DNA of 64,000 bases from Roseovarius tolerans (GCF_900109855.1 NZ_FOBO01000015.1:36733-100732), one strand, 5' to 3'; counted from the first letter of the stretch, positions 26,665 through 35,002 are shown. Notes: generated by a model from the letters alone, not told the origin. Numbers and translations: made by a program.

Positions 26665-28434
26665 ATGGCGCGTATCGTCCTGGCACTTATTGCCGCAGTT
26701 CTGCTCAACCCGATCTTTGCGCATGCGCAGGGCACGCCGCTCACCGATGCCACCGGCGAACCGCTGGTCTGGGTACAGATCGAGGCCCAGCCCAGCCTTG
26801 CCGAAGCGCAGCAGAGCGCGCGGCGCTATGCGGGGGATCTGTCGGATGTGAACGGGTTCTCGCTGGGGCGGGGGTGGTATGCGATCGCGCTCGGGCCGTA
26901 CCGGCCCGACGAGGCGGAGCGCGTGCTCCAGGTCTATCGCCGCGAAGGGGTGATCGCGCGCGACAGCTATATCGCCGAGACCTCGGATTATCAGCGCCAG
27001 TTCTGGCCGATCGGGGCGAACCTGCTGGATCAGCCGACGCTTGCCGCGCCGCAAGCCCCCGACGCGTTGCCCGATGATGTTATCGCAGCCCCTGAACCCG
27101 CCCCCGCGCCGGTGGACGAAACCCCGCGCGAGGCGCGTGCCAGCGAAAGCCTGCTCAGCCGCGAGGCGCGCGCGGAGTTGCAGGTCGCGCTCAAATGGGC
27201 CGGGGTTTATGGCGGGGCCATCGACGCGGCGTTTGGGCAAGGCACGCGCGGGGCCATGGCGCGCTGGCAGAATGAGAACGGCTTTGACGCCACCGGCATC
27301 CTGACGACCCGGCAGCGGGCTGCGTTGCTCGCGCAGTACAACGCCGTCTTCGACGGGCTTGGCCTGGAACGCGTGGCCGACAACGGCGCGGGCATCGCAA
27401 TGACGCTGCCGACCGAGGTTGTGGAGTTCGACCGCTACGAGCCACCTTTCGCGCATTACACCCCGGTGGGGGATCTCGATGCGCGCGTGCTGCTGATCAG
27501 CCAGAGCGGCGACCGCAAAACCATGGCCGGGCTATACGACATCATGCAGACGCTGGAAATCGTCCCCGAGACCGGCCCGCGCGGGCTTGAGGCTGACAGT
27601 TTCACCCTGATTGGCGAGGGTGCGCTGCGGATATCCCACACGCAGGTCTGGCACCGCGACGGCGAAATCAAGGGGTTTACCCTGATCTGGCCCGCCGGCG
27701 ACGAGGAGCGCCGCAATCGCCTGATCCAGGAAATGCAGGACAGTTTCGAATGGCTGTCCGGCACGCTCGACCCAACCGAGGGCGCGCAATCGGAGCAGCG
27801 TATCGACCTGATCGCCGGGCTTGAAGTGCGCAAGCCGCGTCTGACGCGCTCGGGGTTCTATGTCGATGCGGGCGGCGCGGTCCTAACCACGGCGGACGCT
27901 GTGCAGCAATGCGGCCGGATCACCATCGACGAGAGCTACACGGCAACCGTGGCGCTGATTGACGACGCCCTCGGGGTGGCGGTGCTGCAGCCGCAAGAAA
28001 CCCTTGCCCCGATGCGGGTCGCCACCTTTCAGGAGCTGACACCGCGCCTGATGTCCGAGATTGCGGTCGCAGGCTATTCCTATGGCGGTGTGCTTGGGGG
28101 GCCTACCGTGACCTTCGGGCAGGTCTCCGACCTCAAGGGGCTGCATGGCGAGAGCCATCTCAAGCGCCTGGCACTCGCCTCGCTTGACGGCGATGCGGGC
28201 GGCCCCGTGCTCGATGCCGGGGGGGCCGTGCTCGGCATGCTGCTGCCGCATGAGTTGGACGGGCGCAGCCTGCCCGACGGGGTCAGCTTTGCCGCCACCA
28301 ACGGGGCCTTGCAGGACGTGCTGGCGCGCGGTGGAATCTCTCCAAGCAAGACCTCCCGGATCGACACGCTCACGCCCGAATCCCTGACCGACCATGCAAG
28401 CGCGATGACTGTTCTTGTGAGCTGTTGGGAATAA
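26665..28434 (+). CDS. Secreted peptidoglycan-binding pseudo-protease
   Basis: A 589-residue exported protein. A signal peptide (MARIVLALIAAVLLNPIFAHA) is followed by a SPOR-like N-terminal part (WVQIEAQPSLAEAQQSARRY, residues 36-110) and a Pro/Ala linker. Next come a PG_binding_1 domain (about 165-225: LQVALKWAGVYGGAIDAAFG) and a C-terminal trypsin-2-like domain (about 395-560). In the latter, the expected triad His, Asp and Ser align with Asp411, Gly437 and Ala511 (GDAGGP instead of GDSGGP). It is therefore predicted to lack protease activity and act as a periplasmic scaffold or sensor. Not recognised as a named gene. Confidence 0.8.
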   Translation: MARIVLALIAAVLLNPIFAHAQGTPLTDATGEPLVWVQIEAQPSLAEAQQSARRYAGDLSDVNGFSLGRGWYAIALGPYRPDEAERVLQVYRREGVIARDSYIAETSDYQRQFWPIGANLLDQPTLAAPQAPDALPDDVIAAPEPAPAPVDETPREARASESLLSREARAELQVALKWAGVYGGAIDAAFGQGTRGAMARWQNENGFDATGILTTRQRAALLAQYNAVFDGLGLERVADNGAGIAMTLPTEVVEFDRYEPPFAHYTPVGDLDARVLLISQSGDRKTMAGLYDIMQTLEIVPETGPRGLEADSFTLIGEGALRISHTQVWHRDGEIKGFTLIWPAGDEERRNRLIQEMQDSFEWLSGTLDPTEGAQSEQRIDLIAGLEVRKPRLTRSGFYVDAGGAVLTTADAVQQCGRITIDESYTATVALIDDALGVAVLQPQETLAPMRVATFQELTPRLMSEIAVAGYSYGGVLGGPTVTFGQVSDLKGLHGESHLKRLALASLDGDAGGPVLDAGGAVLGMLLPHELDGRSLPDGVSFAATNGALQDVLARGGISPSKTSRIDTLTPESLTDHASAMTVLVSCWE

Positions 28435-28580
28435 TTCTCTCTAAACGCCGTCTTCCTGACACGAACCCGACCTGCACCTGCCGCGCAAGGCAGGTGCAAT
28501 CGGGGTCATGCTGCGCCGCCAATTCGCATGGCCGGTGCAGCCTCAGTCAGAAAAACGGAGTATGAGAGCATGAAAAAGCG

Positions 28581-28853
28581 ATGTTCGCGACCGCAGTCGC
28601 CCTGACCACCCTCGCCACCGCCGTCACCGCGCAGACCGCGCAGGGCTATGGCTACACCACCGCGATCAAGGGCGGGACCAGCACGGTCATGCCGCCCGCC
28701 AGCCATGCGGGCCAGTGGTGGACCCATCCCAGTGGCTGCGAATATTCGCGCACCGGGCGGCCCGGCGAGGTGGTGTGGTACCTGATCATCAACACCTCGC
28801 GCCCCGAATGCCCCACCTATATCGCGACCAAGGGGGGAGCGGACGTGTATTGA
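28581..28853 (+). CDS. Small secreted protein with apparent 5' frameshift
   Basis: A 90-residue frame with a signal-peptide-like start (MFATAVALTTLATAVTAQ) and a mature part with two cysteines (SGCEYS, RPECPT). The signal peptide lacks its basic N-region. Eleven bases upstream, at 28570, lies ATG-AAA-AAG with GGAG 9 nt before it, but it is one base out of frame. One extra base would give a normal Met-Lys-Lys start. So the gene is either frameshifted at 28573-28580 or the sequence has an error. Function unknown. Confidence 0.6.
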   Translation: MFATAVALTTLATAVTAQTAQGYGYTTAIKGGTSTVMPPASHAGQWWTHPSGCEYSRTGRPGEVVWYLIINTSRPECPTYIATKGGADVY

Positions 28854-28908
28854 GGCGGTTGGGTGATGACGGGGGTGGTTGGCCTGTTGCTGACATTGCA
28901 GCACCCCG

Positions 28909-29079
28909 CGCGAAACGCACCGAAGGTGCCGCGCGATCGCCGGGCCGTCCCGCGGCCTGGCGATTTGATAGGGCGTGCAACGTGCTGAATTACGACTGAC
29001 TTGGCTGGGATAAAGTGCGGGCAAAAACCGTTGCTTCGCCAGTCCCCGGCCCTGCGACCGCGCGGCACCTTCTGGCGGG
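28909..29079. repeat. MITE-like element, copy A
   Basis: About 170 bp bounded by the inverted repeat GAAGGTGCCGCG (28922-28933) and CGCGGCACCTTC (29061-29072), perfect over 12 bp. The interior matches copy B at 36800-36949 closely, including CTTGGCTGGGATAAAGTGC and CTTCGCCAGTCCCCGGCCCT. Copy A carries about 20 extra bases after the left repeat. It sits just past the small secreted gene and before the convergent trkH stop. Confidence 0.75.
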
Positions 29080-29112
29080 GTGCGTATGTCCGCTTCAGCC
29101 CAAAACCTACCC

Positions 29113-30561
29113 TCAGTTGCGCCAGAAGGCCGGCACCAGCAGGACGATCACCGCCAGGACCTCCAACCGGCCCATCAGCATCGCGAGGATCATCAGCGCC
29201 TTGGCCGCGTCGGGAAACGCCGCAACCGCCCCCGTCGCGCCCACGGTCTCGCCGAATGCCGGGCCGACGTTGAAAATCGCCGTCCATGCGGCAGTGACCG
29301 ATTCCATCAGCGGCAGGCCGGTCATCTCCAGCGCTACTGAGAAAAAGCCGAGCGACAGGATGTAGCAGGTAAAGAGCAGCATCACCGATTGCAGCACCTC
29401 GTCCTCGACGCGCCGTCCCTCATGGCGCAGGACCATGACGCTGGAGGGGTGAAAGATCCGCCGCGCCTGCTGGCCGAGCGCGCGCAGCATCAGCTGGTAG
29501 CGGAAAATCTTGATCGCGCAGCCTGTCGAGCCGGTGCAGCCGCCAATGGCCCCCACGGCGATCAGGATGACGAAGGGAAAATTCCCCCAGGCTGTGAGAT
29601 CGCCATCGGTATAGCCGGTGCCGGAAAAGATCGACACGACATTGAACAACCGCAGCCGCAGGCTTTCCTCGTCGAAACGGCCATTCACCGCGAAATCATA
29701 GGCCAGCACAAGCGCCACGGCGTAAAATATCCAGCGCAGATAGGTTTGCACCTGCGTGTCATGCAGGATCGGGCGGATATGCCCCTGCACCCCCTGCATC
29801 ATCCGCACGAAGGGCAGGGTCGCGAGGATCATGAAGATCACGCAGGCATATTGCGGCGCACCGGGAAAGGCGGCGAAGGAGGCGTCCTTGCTCGAAAACC
29901 CGCCGGTGGAGACGGTGGTCAGCGCATGCACTGTCGCCTCAAAGGCGCCCATTCCCAGCACCAGATAGGTCAGCGTGCAGATCAGAGTGAGGCCGAGATA
30001 GACGTTGAGTACCCCCTTGGAGATGTCGATGGTGCGCGGCAGCGCCTTGCCGAACGTGTCGAACCCTTCGGAGCGAAAGAACTGCATGCCGCCCACCCGC
30101 ATTTCGGGCAGGAACACCAGCGCCACGATCACGATCCCGAGGCCGCCCAGCCATTGCAGAATACCGCGCCAGAGCAAGAGCCCCTTGGGCAGATCGTCGA
30201 GCCCCGCGATCACCGTCGTGCCGGTGGTCGTGACACCCGACATCGATTCGAAGAACGCGTCGATGAAATGCAGGTCGGTCTCGCCCAGCATGAAGGGCAG
30301 CGCGCCGAACAGCGGCAACATCACCCAGACCAGCGTGGTCAGCAGAAACGCCTGCTGAATGGTCAGCCCCTTGCCCACGGAATTCTTGCACGCGAGCGCG
30401 ACGAGCGCGCCCATCATGCAGGTCACGATCATGCTCTCGGCGAAGACGGGCCAGTGCTCGCGCCCCTCGGCGATATCCACGAGCAGCGGCAACGCCATGG
30501 TCGCGCCCATGGCGGTGAGCATCAGGCCAACAAGGTATCCGACGGGACGCACATCAAACAT
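29113..30561 (-). CDS. trkH: TrkH-family potassium uptake protein
   Basis: A 482-residue inner-membrane K+ transporter of the Trk/Ktr type, with four pore repeats. Selectivity-filter glycines appear in SGVTTTGTTV, STGGFSSKD, GGCTGSTGCAIK and a fourth degenerate repeat near NVGPAFGETVGATGA. The start MFDVRPVGYLVGLMLTAMG is typical. The regulatory subunit TrkA is not in the window. Confidence 0.93.
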   Translation of the reverse strand: MFDVRPVGYLVGLMLTAMGATMALPLLVDIAEGREHWPVFAESMIVTCMMGALVALACKNSVGKGLTIQQAFLLTTLVWVMLPLFGALPFMLGETDLHFIDAFFESMSGVTTTGTTVIAGLDDLPKGLLLWRGILQWLGGLGIVIVALVFLPEMRVGGMQFFRSEGFDTFGKALPRTIDISKGVLNVYLGLTLICTLTYLVLGMGAFEATVHALTTVSTGGFSSKDASFAAFPGAPQYACVIFMILATLPFVRMMQGVQGHIRPILHDTQVQTYLRWIFYAVALVLAYDFAVNGRFDEESLRLRLFNVVSIFSGTGYTDGDLTAWGNFPFVILIAVGAIGGCTGSTGCAIKIFRYQLMLRALGQQARRIFHPSSVMVLRHEGRRVEDEVLQSVMLLFTCYILSLGFFSVALEMTGLPLMESVTAAWTAIFNVGPAFGETVGATGAVAAFPDAAKALMILAMLMGRLEVLAVIVLLVPAFWRN

Positions 30562-30626
30562 GACGCGCAGAGTTGGCGTTGCTTCGCGAAACTGTCAAGC
30601 GTGATAGAGACGCCTGTCGTGCGACC

Positions 30627-30854
30627 TCAGTCCGGCAACAGGTCTTCGAAGACGAAAGCCGGGATATCAGCACGGCATAATCCCATCCCGGCCAGTTCCG
30701 AAGCGCTCAGGCTATGCATTCGGGCCACGCTCAGCAGGCGCTGACGGGTCAGCATATAGGCATTCATGCCCGGTGCGCGCTCTGCCATGAAAAGATCCAG
30801 ATCACGCCGCCATGTCGGCGGCAGAAATCGGGTCGTCAGGTCGGTCTCGGCCAT
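30627..30854 (-). CDS. DUF1127-like small protein
   Basis: A 75-residue protein. Its C-terminal half (MHSLSASELAGMGLCRADIP, then FVFEDLL) parallels the DUF1127 helix of the next gene upstream (SDAELDRMGIRRDQIAYHVFKDLF), so the two are probably paralogues. The start at 30854 has GGAAAGG nearby. A CTGC-N3-GCAG palindrome, the PhaR-type operator, lies 103 bp upstream. Function unknown. Confidence 0.75.
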   Translation of the reverse strand: MAETDLTTRFLPPTWRRDLDLFMAERAPGMNAYMLTRQRLLSVARMHSLSASELAGMGLCRADIPAFVFEDLLPD

Positions 30855-30956
30855 TGGGTCCCCTTTCCTTGGATCGAACGGGTCCCTCCCTGAGATCAGC
30901 ATACCGCATCGCGCTGCGAAATGCGCGCGGGCGTATCCGGTATGCGCGAGGTGTTG

Positions 30957-30967
30957 CTGCAATGCAG
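30957..30967. promoter_or_regulatory. PhaR-type operator upstream of the DUF1127-like gene
   Basis: CTGCAATGCAG, extended palindrome TTGCTGCAATGCAGCAT (30954-30970). It fits CTGC-N3-GCAG, the motif bound by the polyhydroxyalkanoate regulator PhaR, and it nearly matches the site at 32347. Confidence 0.6.
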
Positions 30968-31028
30968 CATGACAAAGGCCCCGACAGCGAGACGCCGACG
31001 GAGCCCGAACAGGTCTGCGTTTCACAGG

Positions 31029-31253
31029 TCAGGCGTAGAACAGATCCTTGAAGACGTGATACGCGATCTGGTCACGGCGAATGCCCATGCGGTCGAGTTC
31101 CGCATCGCTCTTCGCTTCGAGCGCCTCGATCTGGTCGCGCCGGGACTGGACCCGTGCCTGCGCGTTGATCCCGCGCTCAAGCGCCGCGATGAACCGGGTC
31201 CAGACGCCATTTTGCGGCGCTGCTGCGGTGATGTTGGTGGTGATATTCGCCAT
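31029..31253 (-). CDS. DUF1127 domain protein
   Basis: A 74-residue basic protein. The C-terminal DUF1127 helix-turn-helix-like segment is EALEAKSDAELDRMGIRRDQ, preceded by an Arg-rich linker. It is a likely paralogue of the downstream gene. Such proteins are thought to act as RNA-binding modulators. Its promoter should be in 31254-31379, where I see no clear operator. Confidence 0.82.
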   Translation of the reverse strand: MANITTNITAAAPQNGVWTRFIAALERGINAQARVQSRRDQIEALEAKSDAELDRMGIRRDQIAYHVFKDLFYA

Positions 31254-31341
31254 TTGGAAACCTCACAGTCTAAGTGATCCGTTTCCTCCCTATGGCGAAG
31301 TTAGGTCAGCGCCGTTGACATGACTAGCGCCAAATTGGAAT

Positions 31342-31370
31342 GGCCGGGTTGCGCCTGACGCATCCCGGCC
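31342..31370 (-). terminator. Hairpin after the Ala/Lys/Pro-repeat gene
   Basis: Arms GGCCGGG (31342-31348) and CCCGGCC (31364-31370), located 10 bp past the stop at 31380. The stem-loop contains a further GCC..GGC pairing. No clear T-tract, so strength is uncertain. Confidence 0.55.
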
Positions 31371-31379
31371 TGCAACATG

Positions 31380-32288
31380 TTATTCTGCATCGACTTTCTT
31401 GGACGTGTCCGGCATCGCAGGCGGGTTCGAAGGCGCGCGCGGACGCTTGCTCTGGGCCGGTGTCGCCGCCTGTTCGGGCGTTTTGGTTTCGGGCGCGGGT
31501 TTGGCTGCAGGCGCGGCTGCGGCGGGCTTGGCCGGAGCCGGTTCTGCCGCTTTTTGCGGTGCGGGCTTGGCCGGAGCCGGTTGCGCAGCTTTCGCCGGTG
31601 CGGGCTTAGCCGGAGCCGGTTGTGCGGCTTTCGTCGGTGCGGGCTTGGCCGGAGCCGGTTGCGCGGCTTTCGCCGGTGCGGGCTTGGCCGAAGCCGGTTG
31701 CGCGGCTTTCGCCGGTGCGGGCTTGGCCGGAGCCGGTTGCGCGGCTTTCGCCGGTGCGGGCTTGGCCGAAGCCGGTTGCGCGGCTTTCGCCGGTGCGGGC
31801 TTAGCCGGAGCCGGTTGCGCAGCTTTCGCCGGTGCGGGCTTGGCCGGTGCGGGCTGCGCTTCTTTTTTCGGTGCAGGTTTCGGGGTCGATTGCGTGGCTT
31901 TCACCGGTGCGGCGGCTTTGGCAGGCTTTGCAGCCGGCTTGGGTGCTGCCGGTTTCGGCGCAGCGGCCTCGGGCTTTTTCGCCGCAGGCGTGGCCTTGGG
32001 TGCAGCGGAGGCAGGCGTCGCAGTTTTTTCTGCAGTTTTGGGCGCGGGTGCCTTTGCCTTGGCGACCGGCTTGGCGGCTTTCGGCTTGGGCGCGGGTTTG
32101 GGTGCGGGATTCGCACTGACCGAACGCGATTTCGTGAGCATGGAAAACGAACTTGCCTGCAACGCGGCCTCGCCAAAGACCTGCGCAACACGCAGATTGC
32201 TTTCGATCATGTAGCCGGTCAGCCGAATCCCGGCGGCAGAGAGTTTGAGCGGCAGATCGGGTGCAAGCATGGTCGGTATCCTTTTCAT
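31380..32288 (-). CDS. PhaF-like protein: short phasin-type N-terminus plus Ala/Lys/Pro repeats
   Basis: A 302-residue protein in two parts. Residues 1-55 form an amphipathic helical segment (LSAAGIRLTGYMIESNLRVA, then QVFGEAALQASSF) that resembles phasins. Residues 60-300 are an Ala/Lys/Pro-rich basic tail like histone H1, with eight 13-residue repeats (PAPAKPAPAKAAQ) encoded at 31522-31833. This layout resembles PhaF of Pseudomonas, where the tail binds DNA and the N-terminus binds storage granules. A PhaR-type operator lies 59 bp upstream. The start may be 32288 or 32270. Alternative: a nucleoid-associated protein unrelated to granules. Confidence 0.65.
   Translation of the reverse strand: MKRIPTMLAPDLPLKLSAAGIRLTGYMIESNLRVAQVFGEAALQASSFSMLTKSRSVSANPAPKPAPKPKAAKPVAKAKAPAPKTAEKTATPASAAPKATPAAKKPEAAAPKPAAPKPAAKPAKAAAPVKATQSTPKPAPKKEAQPAPAKPAPAKAAQPAPAKPAPAKAAQPASAKPAPAKAAQPAPAKPAPAKAAQPASAKPAPAKAAQPAPAKPAPTKAAQPAPAKPAPAKAAQPAPAKPAPQKAAEPAPAKPAAAAPAAKPAPETKTPEQAATPAQSKRPRAPSNPPAMPDTSKKVDAE
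31522..31833. repeat. Eight tandem 39-bp repeats inside the PhaF-like gene
   Basis: Unit on the + strand begins GCGGGCTTGGCCGGAGCCGG and is 39 bp long; units start at 31522, 31561, 31600, 31639, 31678, 31717, 31756 and 31795. A degenerate ninth follows at 31834. The unit encodes 13 residues, so copy-number change keeps the reading frame. Units alternate between near-identical variants (PAPAK and PASAK), a sign of recent expansion by blocks of two. Confidence 0.95.
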
Positions 32289-32346
32289 CGAGATGCGTCC
32301 CCGCAGTATCGCAGGCAGGTGACATGAGTGTAACGCGCGCACGATG

Positions 32347-32357
32347 CTGCGTTGCAG
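32347..32357. promoter_or_regulatory. PhaR-type operator upstream of the PhaF-like gene
   Basis: CTGCGTTGCAG within ATGCTGCGTTGCAGCAA, matching CTGC-N3-GCAG. Seen on the minus strand at 30954-30970, the same 17-mer recurs with one difference. Confidence 0.65.
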
Positions 32358-32461
32358 CAATTTGACCAAAGGTCAAATCACAAAAGAGCCTTTGCGCAGA
32401 TATCCGCTGAAAATCCGGCCTGAACGCCCGAAAACCGGGCATTCAGCGCATATCAGGCCTG

Positions 32462-33562
32462 TCAGCCGCCGTGAACCAGAGTTTGGAACAGACGCGGATC
32501 AAGGCTCTGGGCGGCGAATGTCTCGCCCTCGGTCAGGACGCTGACGGCATCATGGCTGTGCAGGCTTTCCTGATGGCTGGCCACGACGCGGAAATCTCCG
32601 ATGCGCGGGTCAGCCAGAAGCTGTTCGCAAAAGAGCCGCGCGGCATCCTCGACAAAGATCGCGTTGGCGGCGTTCAACTCGGCGAAGGCCTGTTCGTCCT
32701 CGCGCTTGACCATGACCTGCGTTTCGGTGGGCACGGCGCGGCGGGCGAGTTCGATGATATCCTCGAACCAGAGGCAGTCGCCCTCGATCAGTTCCACCGA
32801 AATCCGCGCGACCGAGCGCTGCGAATGCGGCGTCGCCAACTGCCCGCGCGTGGCGCGCGCATGCTCGCTCAGTTCGAGCGAACAGGGGCAGGTCGAGGAA
32901 TAGACGAAATCGAGATGCATGAACTTGCGCTTGACGCCAGCCTGTTCGACCAGCTCAAGCGCGATGTCGTAATACTGATACCCCTCTAGCCCTGAGCGCA
33001 GGGATTGCACCTTCATCGGGTAGGAAATCCGCATCTGAAGCCGGGCGTCGAGGCTATCGAGATCGGTGATGTAGTCGGCCAATGCCGCCTCCATCACTTC
33101 GAAGCTGAAGGTCTTTTCCGCGTGCTTGTAAAAGCTGCGCATGATCCGGGACATGTTGATGCCCTTCTTGCCCGCCTCAAGGCTGACGGTGCCGGTCACC
33201 GAGGTCTCCAGCGTCAGATCGCCGTTGTCGCGGGCGTGAAAGCGGATCGGCAGGCGGAAATTGGAGATGCCCACATGCTGCAACTGCTGCTTGGTGCCGC
33301 GGATCAGCGAGGCCGGGCCATTCTGCAGGTCGGGCAGCGACGCGCGGTAGGCGTCGGTCACCTCGAAGCCTTCGGGATAGGTGCGCGACAGGGCCGGGTA
33401 GTTCGACATCTCAGCGTCGGGCAGCAGACGCGCGATCGCGGGATCGAGATCGGCCACCTCTTCGGGGCTTGCCGTGCGGGCCCAATCGCGCAGCACATCG
33501 AGCGCCGCTTTCGCCGCATCGCGGTCAGGCGTCGGGTTCATCTCGGACGGATGCATGTTCAT
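32462..33562 (-). CDS. folE2: GTP cyclohydrolase I, FolE2 type
   Basis: A 366-residue type IB GTP cyclohydrolase that makes dihydroneopterin triphosphate from GTP for folate. The metal-binding Cys of the family is in VYSSTCPCSLELSEHA (about residues 219-234), with LATPHSQRSVA and FRVVASHQESLHSHDA as further signatures. FolE2 uses metals other than zinc and is often induced on zinc limitation; I see no clear Zur box upstream. The start at 33562 is preceded by GGAGAGGGAG. Confidence 0.93.
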   Translation of the reverse strand: MNMHPSEMNPTPDRDAAKAALDVLRDWARTASPEEVADLDPAIARLLPDAEMSNYPALSRTYPEGFEVTDAYRASLPDLQNGPASLIRGTKQQLQHVGISNFRLPIRFHARDNGDLTLETSVTGTVSLEAGKKGINMSRIMRSFYKHAEKTFSFEVMEAALADYITDLDSLDARLQMRISYPMKVQSLRSGLEGYQYYDIALELVEQAGVKRKFMHLDFVYSSTCPCSLELSEHARATRGQLATPHSQRSVARISVELIEGDCLWFEDIIELARRAVPTETQVMVKREDEQAFAELNAANAIFVEDAARLFCEQLLADPRIGDFRVVASHQESLHSHDAVSVLTEGETFAAQSLDPRLFQTLVHGG

Positions 33563-33685
33563 GGCAAAGGCTCCCTCTCCGCGCCGCCAATCCCTTACAT
33601 AAGGCATTGGCACGGGAATTGCTATTATCGGAGGATTTACGACAAAAGCGGCACGGCGGATCATTCTTATCCCGTTGTTTTCGCT

Positions 33686-34870
33686 TTATCCGCTCGCGTC
33701 GAGCGCGCGGGTGAGATCTTCGATCAGATCGTCTGCATCCTCCAGCCCCACGCTCAGGCGCACCAGGCCGGGCGTGATTCCAAGCTGCGCCTTGGTCGCG
33801 TCGGGCAGGCGTTGATGGGTCGTGGTGGCGGGATGGGTCGCGATGGACTTGGCATCGCCCAGGTTGTTCGAGATCAGGACGATGTCGAGCGCATTGAGAA
33901 ACCGGAACGCCGCCCCCTGCCCGCCCGCAAGATCGAGCGCCAGCACCGTGCCGCCCTGCCCCATCTGCGCGGTCACAAGATCATGCTGCGCGTGGCTGGG
34001 ATGGCCGGGATAGATCACGCGGGCGAGGCGCGCATCGCCCTGCAACGCATTGGCGATCTGCAACGCAGTCTCGGCCTGCGCGCGCACCCGCAGATCAACC
34101 GTCTCGAGGCCCTTGAGCATGATCCAGGCGGTAAACGGCGACATCGAGCCGCCGGTATGTTTCATGTAAGGTTCCACCGTGCCGCGAATGAACTCGCGCG
34201 TGCCGAGGATCACGCCGCCAAGCGCGCGCCCCTGCCCGTCGATATGCTTGGTCGCGGAATAGATCACCACATCCGCCCCCTGCTCGACCGCGCGCGAAAA
34301 GACCGGCGTGGCAAAGACGTTGTCGACGAGGACCAATGCGCCGACAGCATGGGCCAGTTCGGCCACGGCGCGGATATCGACCACGGCGAGCGTCGGATTG
34401 GAAATCGTCTCGAAGAAGACCGCCTTGGTGTCGGCGCGAATCGCCGCGCGCCACGCGTCGATATCGGTGCCATCGACAAAGGTGACCTCGACGCCGAAGC
34501 GCGTCAGCACCTCTTCCAGCACATAGAGACAGGAGCCGAAGAGCGCCCGCGCGGAGACCACGTGATCGCCCGCCCGCAGCATCGAGGTGAGCGCGCCCGA
34601 CACCGCCGCCATACCGCTTGCGGTGGCAAAGCCGTCCTCGGTGCCTTCGAGACCGGCGATGCGGTCCTCGAACATCGCCACGGTCGGGTTGCCGTAACGG
34701 GCATAGATGAACTCGTCGTCACCGGCCTTGATGAACCGCGCCTCGGCCGCCTCGGCGCTGTCGTAGACAAAGCCTTGCGTGAGAAAGATCGCCTCGCTCA
34801 CCTCGTTATACTGGCTGCGCCGCGTGCCGCCATGCACCAGCCTGGTGCGTTTCTTCCAACTGTCGCTCAT
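33686..34870 (-). CDS. metZ: O-succinylhomoserine sulfhydrylase
   Basis: A 394-residue PLP enzyme of the Cys/Met metabolism family that makes homocysteine from O-succinylhomoserine and sulfide. The PLP lysine is in YSATKHIDGQGR (about residue 210), and the NPTVAMFEDRIAGLEGTEDG and HTGGSMSPFTAW segments are typical. The ATG at 34870 has GGAGG 6 nt upstream. It is led by a SAM-II riboswitch and an intrinsic terminator, so high S-adenosylmethionine should turn it off. Confidence 0.93.
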   Translation of the reverse strand: MSDSWKKRTRLVHGGTRRSQYNEVSEAIFLTQGFVYDSAEAAEARFIKAGDDEFIYARYGNPTVAMFEDRIAGLEGTEDGFATASGMAAVSGALTSMLRAGDHVVSARALFGSCLYVLEEVLTRFGVEVTFVDGTDIDAWRAAIRADTKAVFFETISNPTLAVVDIRAVAELAHAVGALVLVDNVFATPVFSRAVEQGADVVIYSATKHIDGQGRALGGVILGTREFIRGTVEPYMKHTGGSMSPFTAWIMLKGLETVDLRVRAQAETALQIANALQGDARLARVIYPGHPSHAQHDLVTAQMGQGGTVLALDLAGGQGAAFRFLNALDIVLISNNLGDAKSIATHPATTTHQRLPDATKAQLGITPGLVRLSVGLEDADDLIEDLTRALDASG

Positions 34871-34902
34871 GTTTCGTCCTCCGGGCGCAGTCGCCCACAA
34901 AA

Positions 34903-34938
34903 AAAGCCCCGACGCGGCCAAGCGAAAGGGGGCTTTCT
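34903..34938 (-). terminator. Intrinsic terminator between the SAM-II aptamer and metZ
   Basis: On the minus strand, AAAGCCCC ... GGGGC followed by seven T residues, starting right after the aptamer. It makes the leader look like a transcription attenuator rather than, or in addition to, a translational switch. Confidence 0.8.
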
Positions 34939-35000
34939 CCTGACCTCTTTAGCGGATGTGTTTAACGTGGCCCGCAATCCGGTAACAAATCGCCACGCGT
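34938..35000 (-). ncRNA. SAM-II riboswitch aptamer in the metZ leader
   Basis: Minus-strand sequence carries the conserved SAM-II elements in order: ACGCGTGGCGATTTGTTACC (stem P1 and loop), GGATTGCGGGCCACGTTAAA (3' half of P1 and the A-rich pseudoknot strand), then the closing GCTAAAGAGG. P1 pairs CGTGG with CCACG. SAM-II is almost confined to alphaproteobacteria and controls Met genes, which fits metZ downstream. Confidence 0.92.
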
Positions 35001-35002
35001 GC

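Noticed and set aside
31522..31833. Tandem 39-bp repeats considered as a CRISPR array
   Set aside because: Units are directly adjacent with no unique spacers and keep a coding frame.
31377..32327. Rightward frames rich in Gly/Arg/Cys over the repeat region
   Set aside because: They are the complement of the Ala/Lys/Pro repeats; no ribosome site, and the leftward frame has a proper start, terminator-like hairpin and operator.
33563..33685. A Zur box before folE2
   Set aside because: No AT-rich palindrome of the alphaproteobacterial Zur type was found in the upstream region.
34871..34921. TTG start at 34921 for metZ
   Set aside because: It would lie inside the terminator and the spacing from AGGAG is too long; ATG at 34870 with GGAGG is far better.
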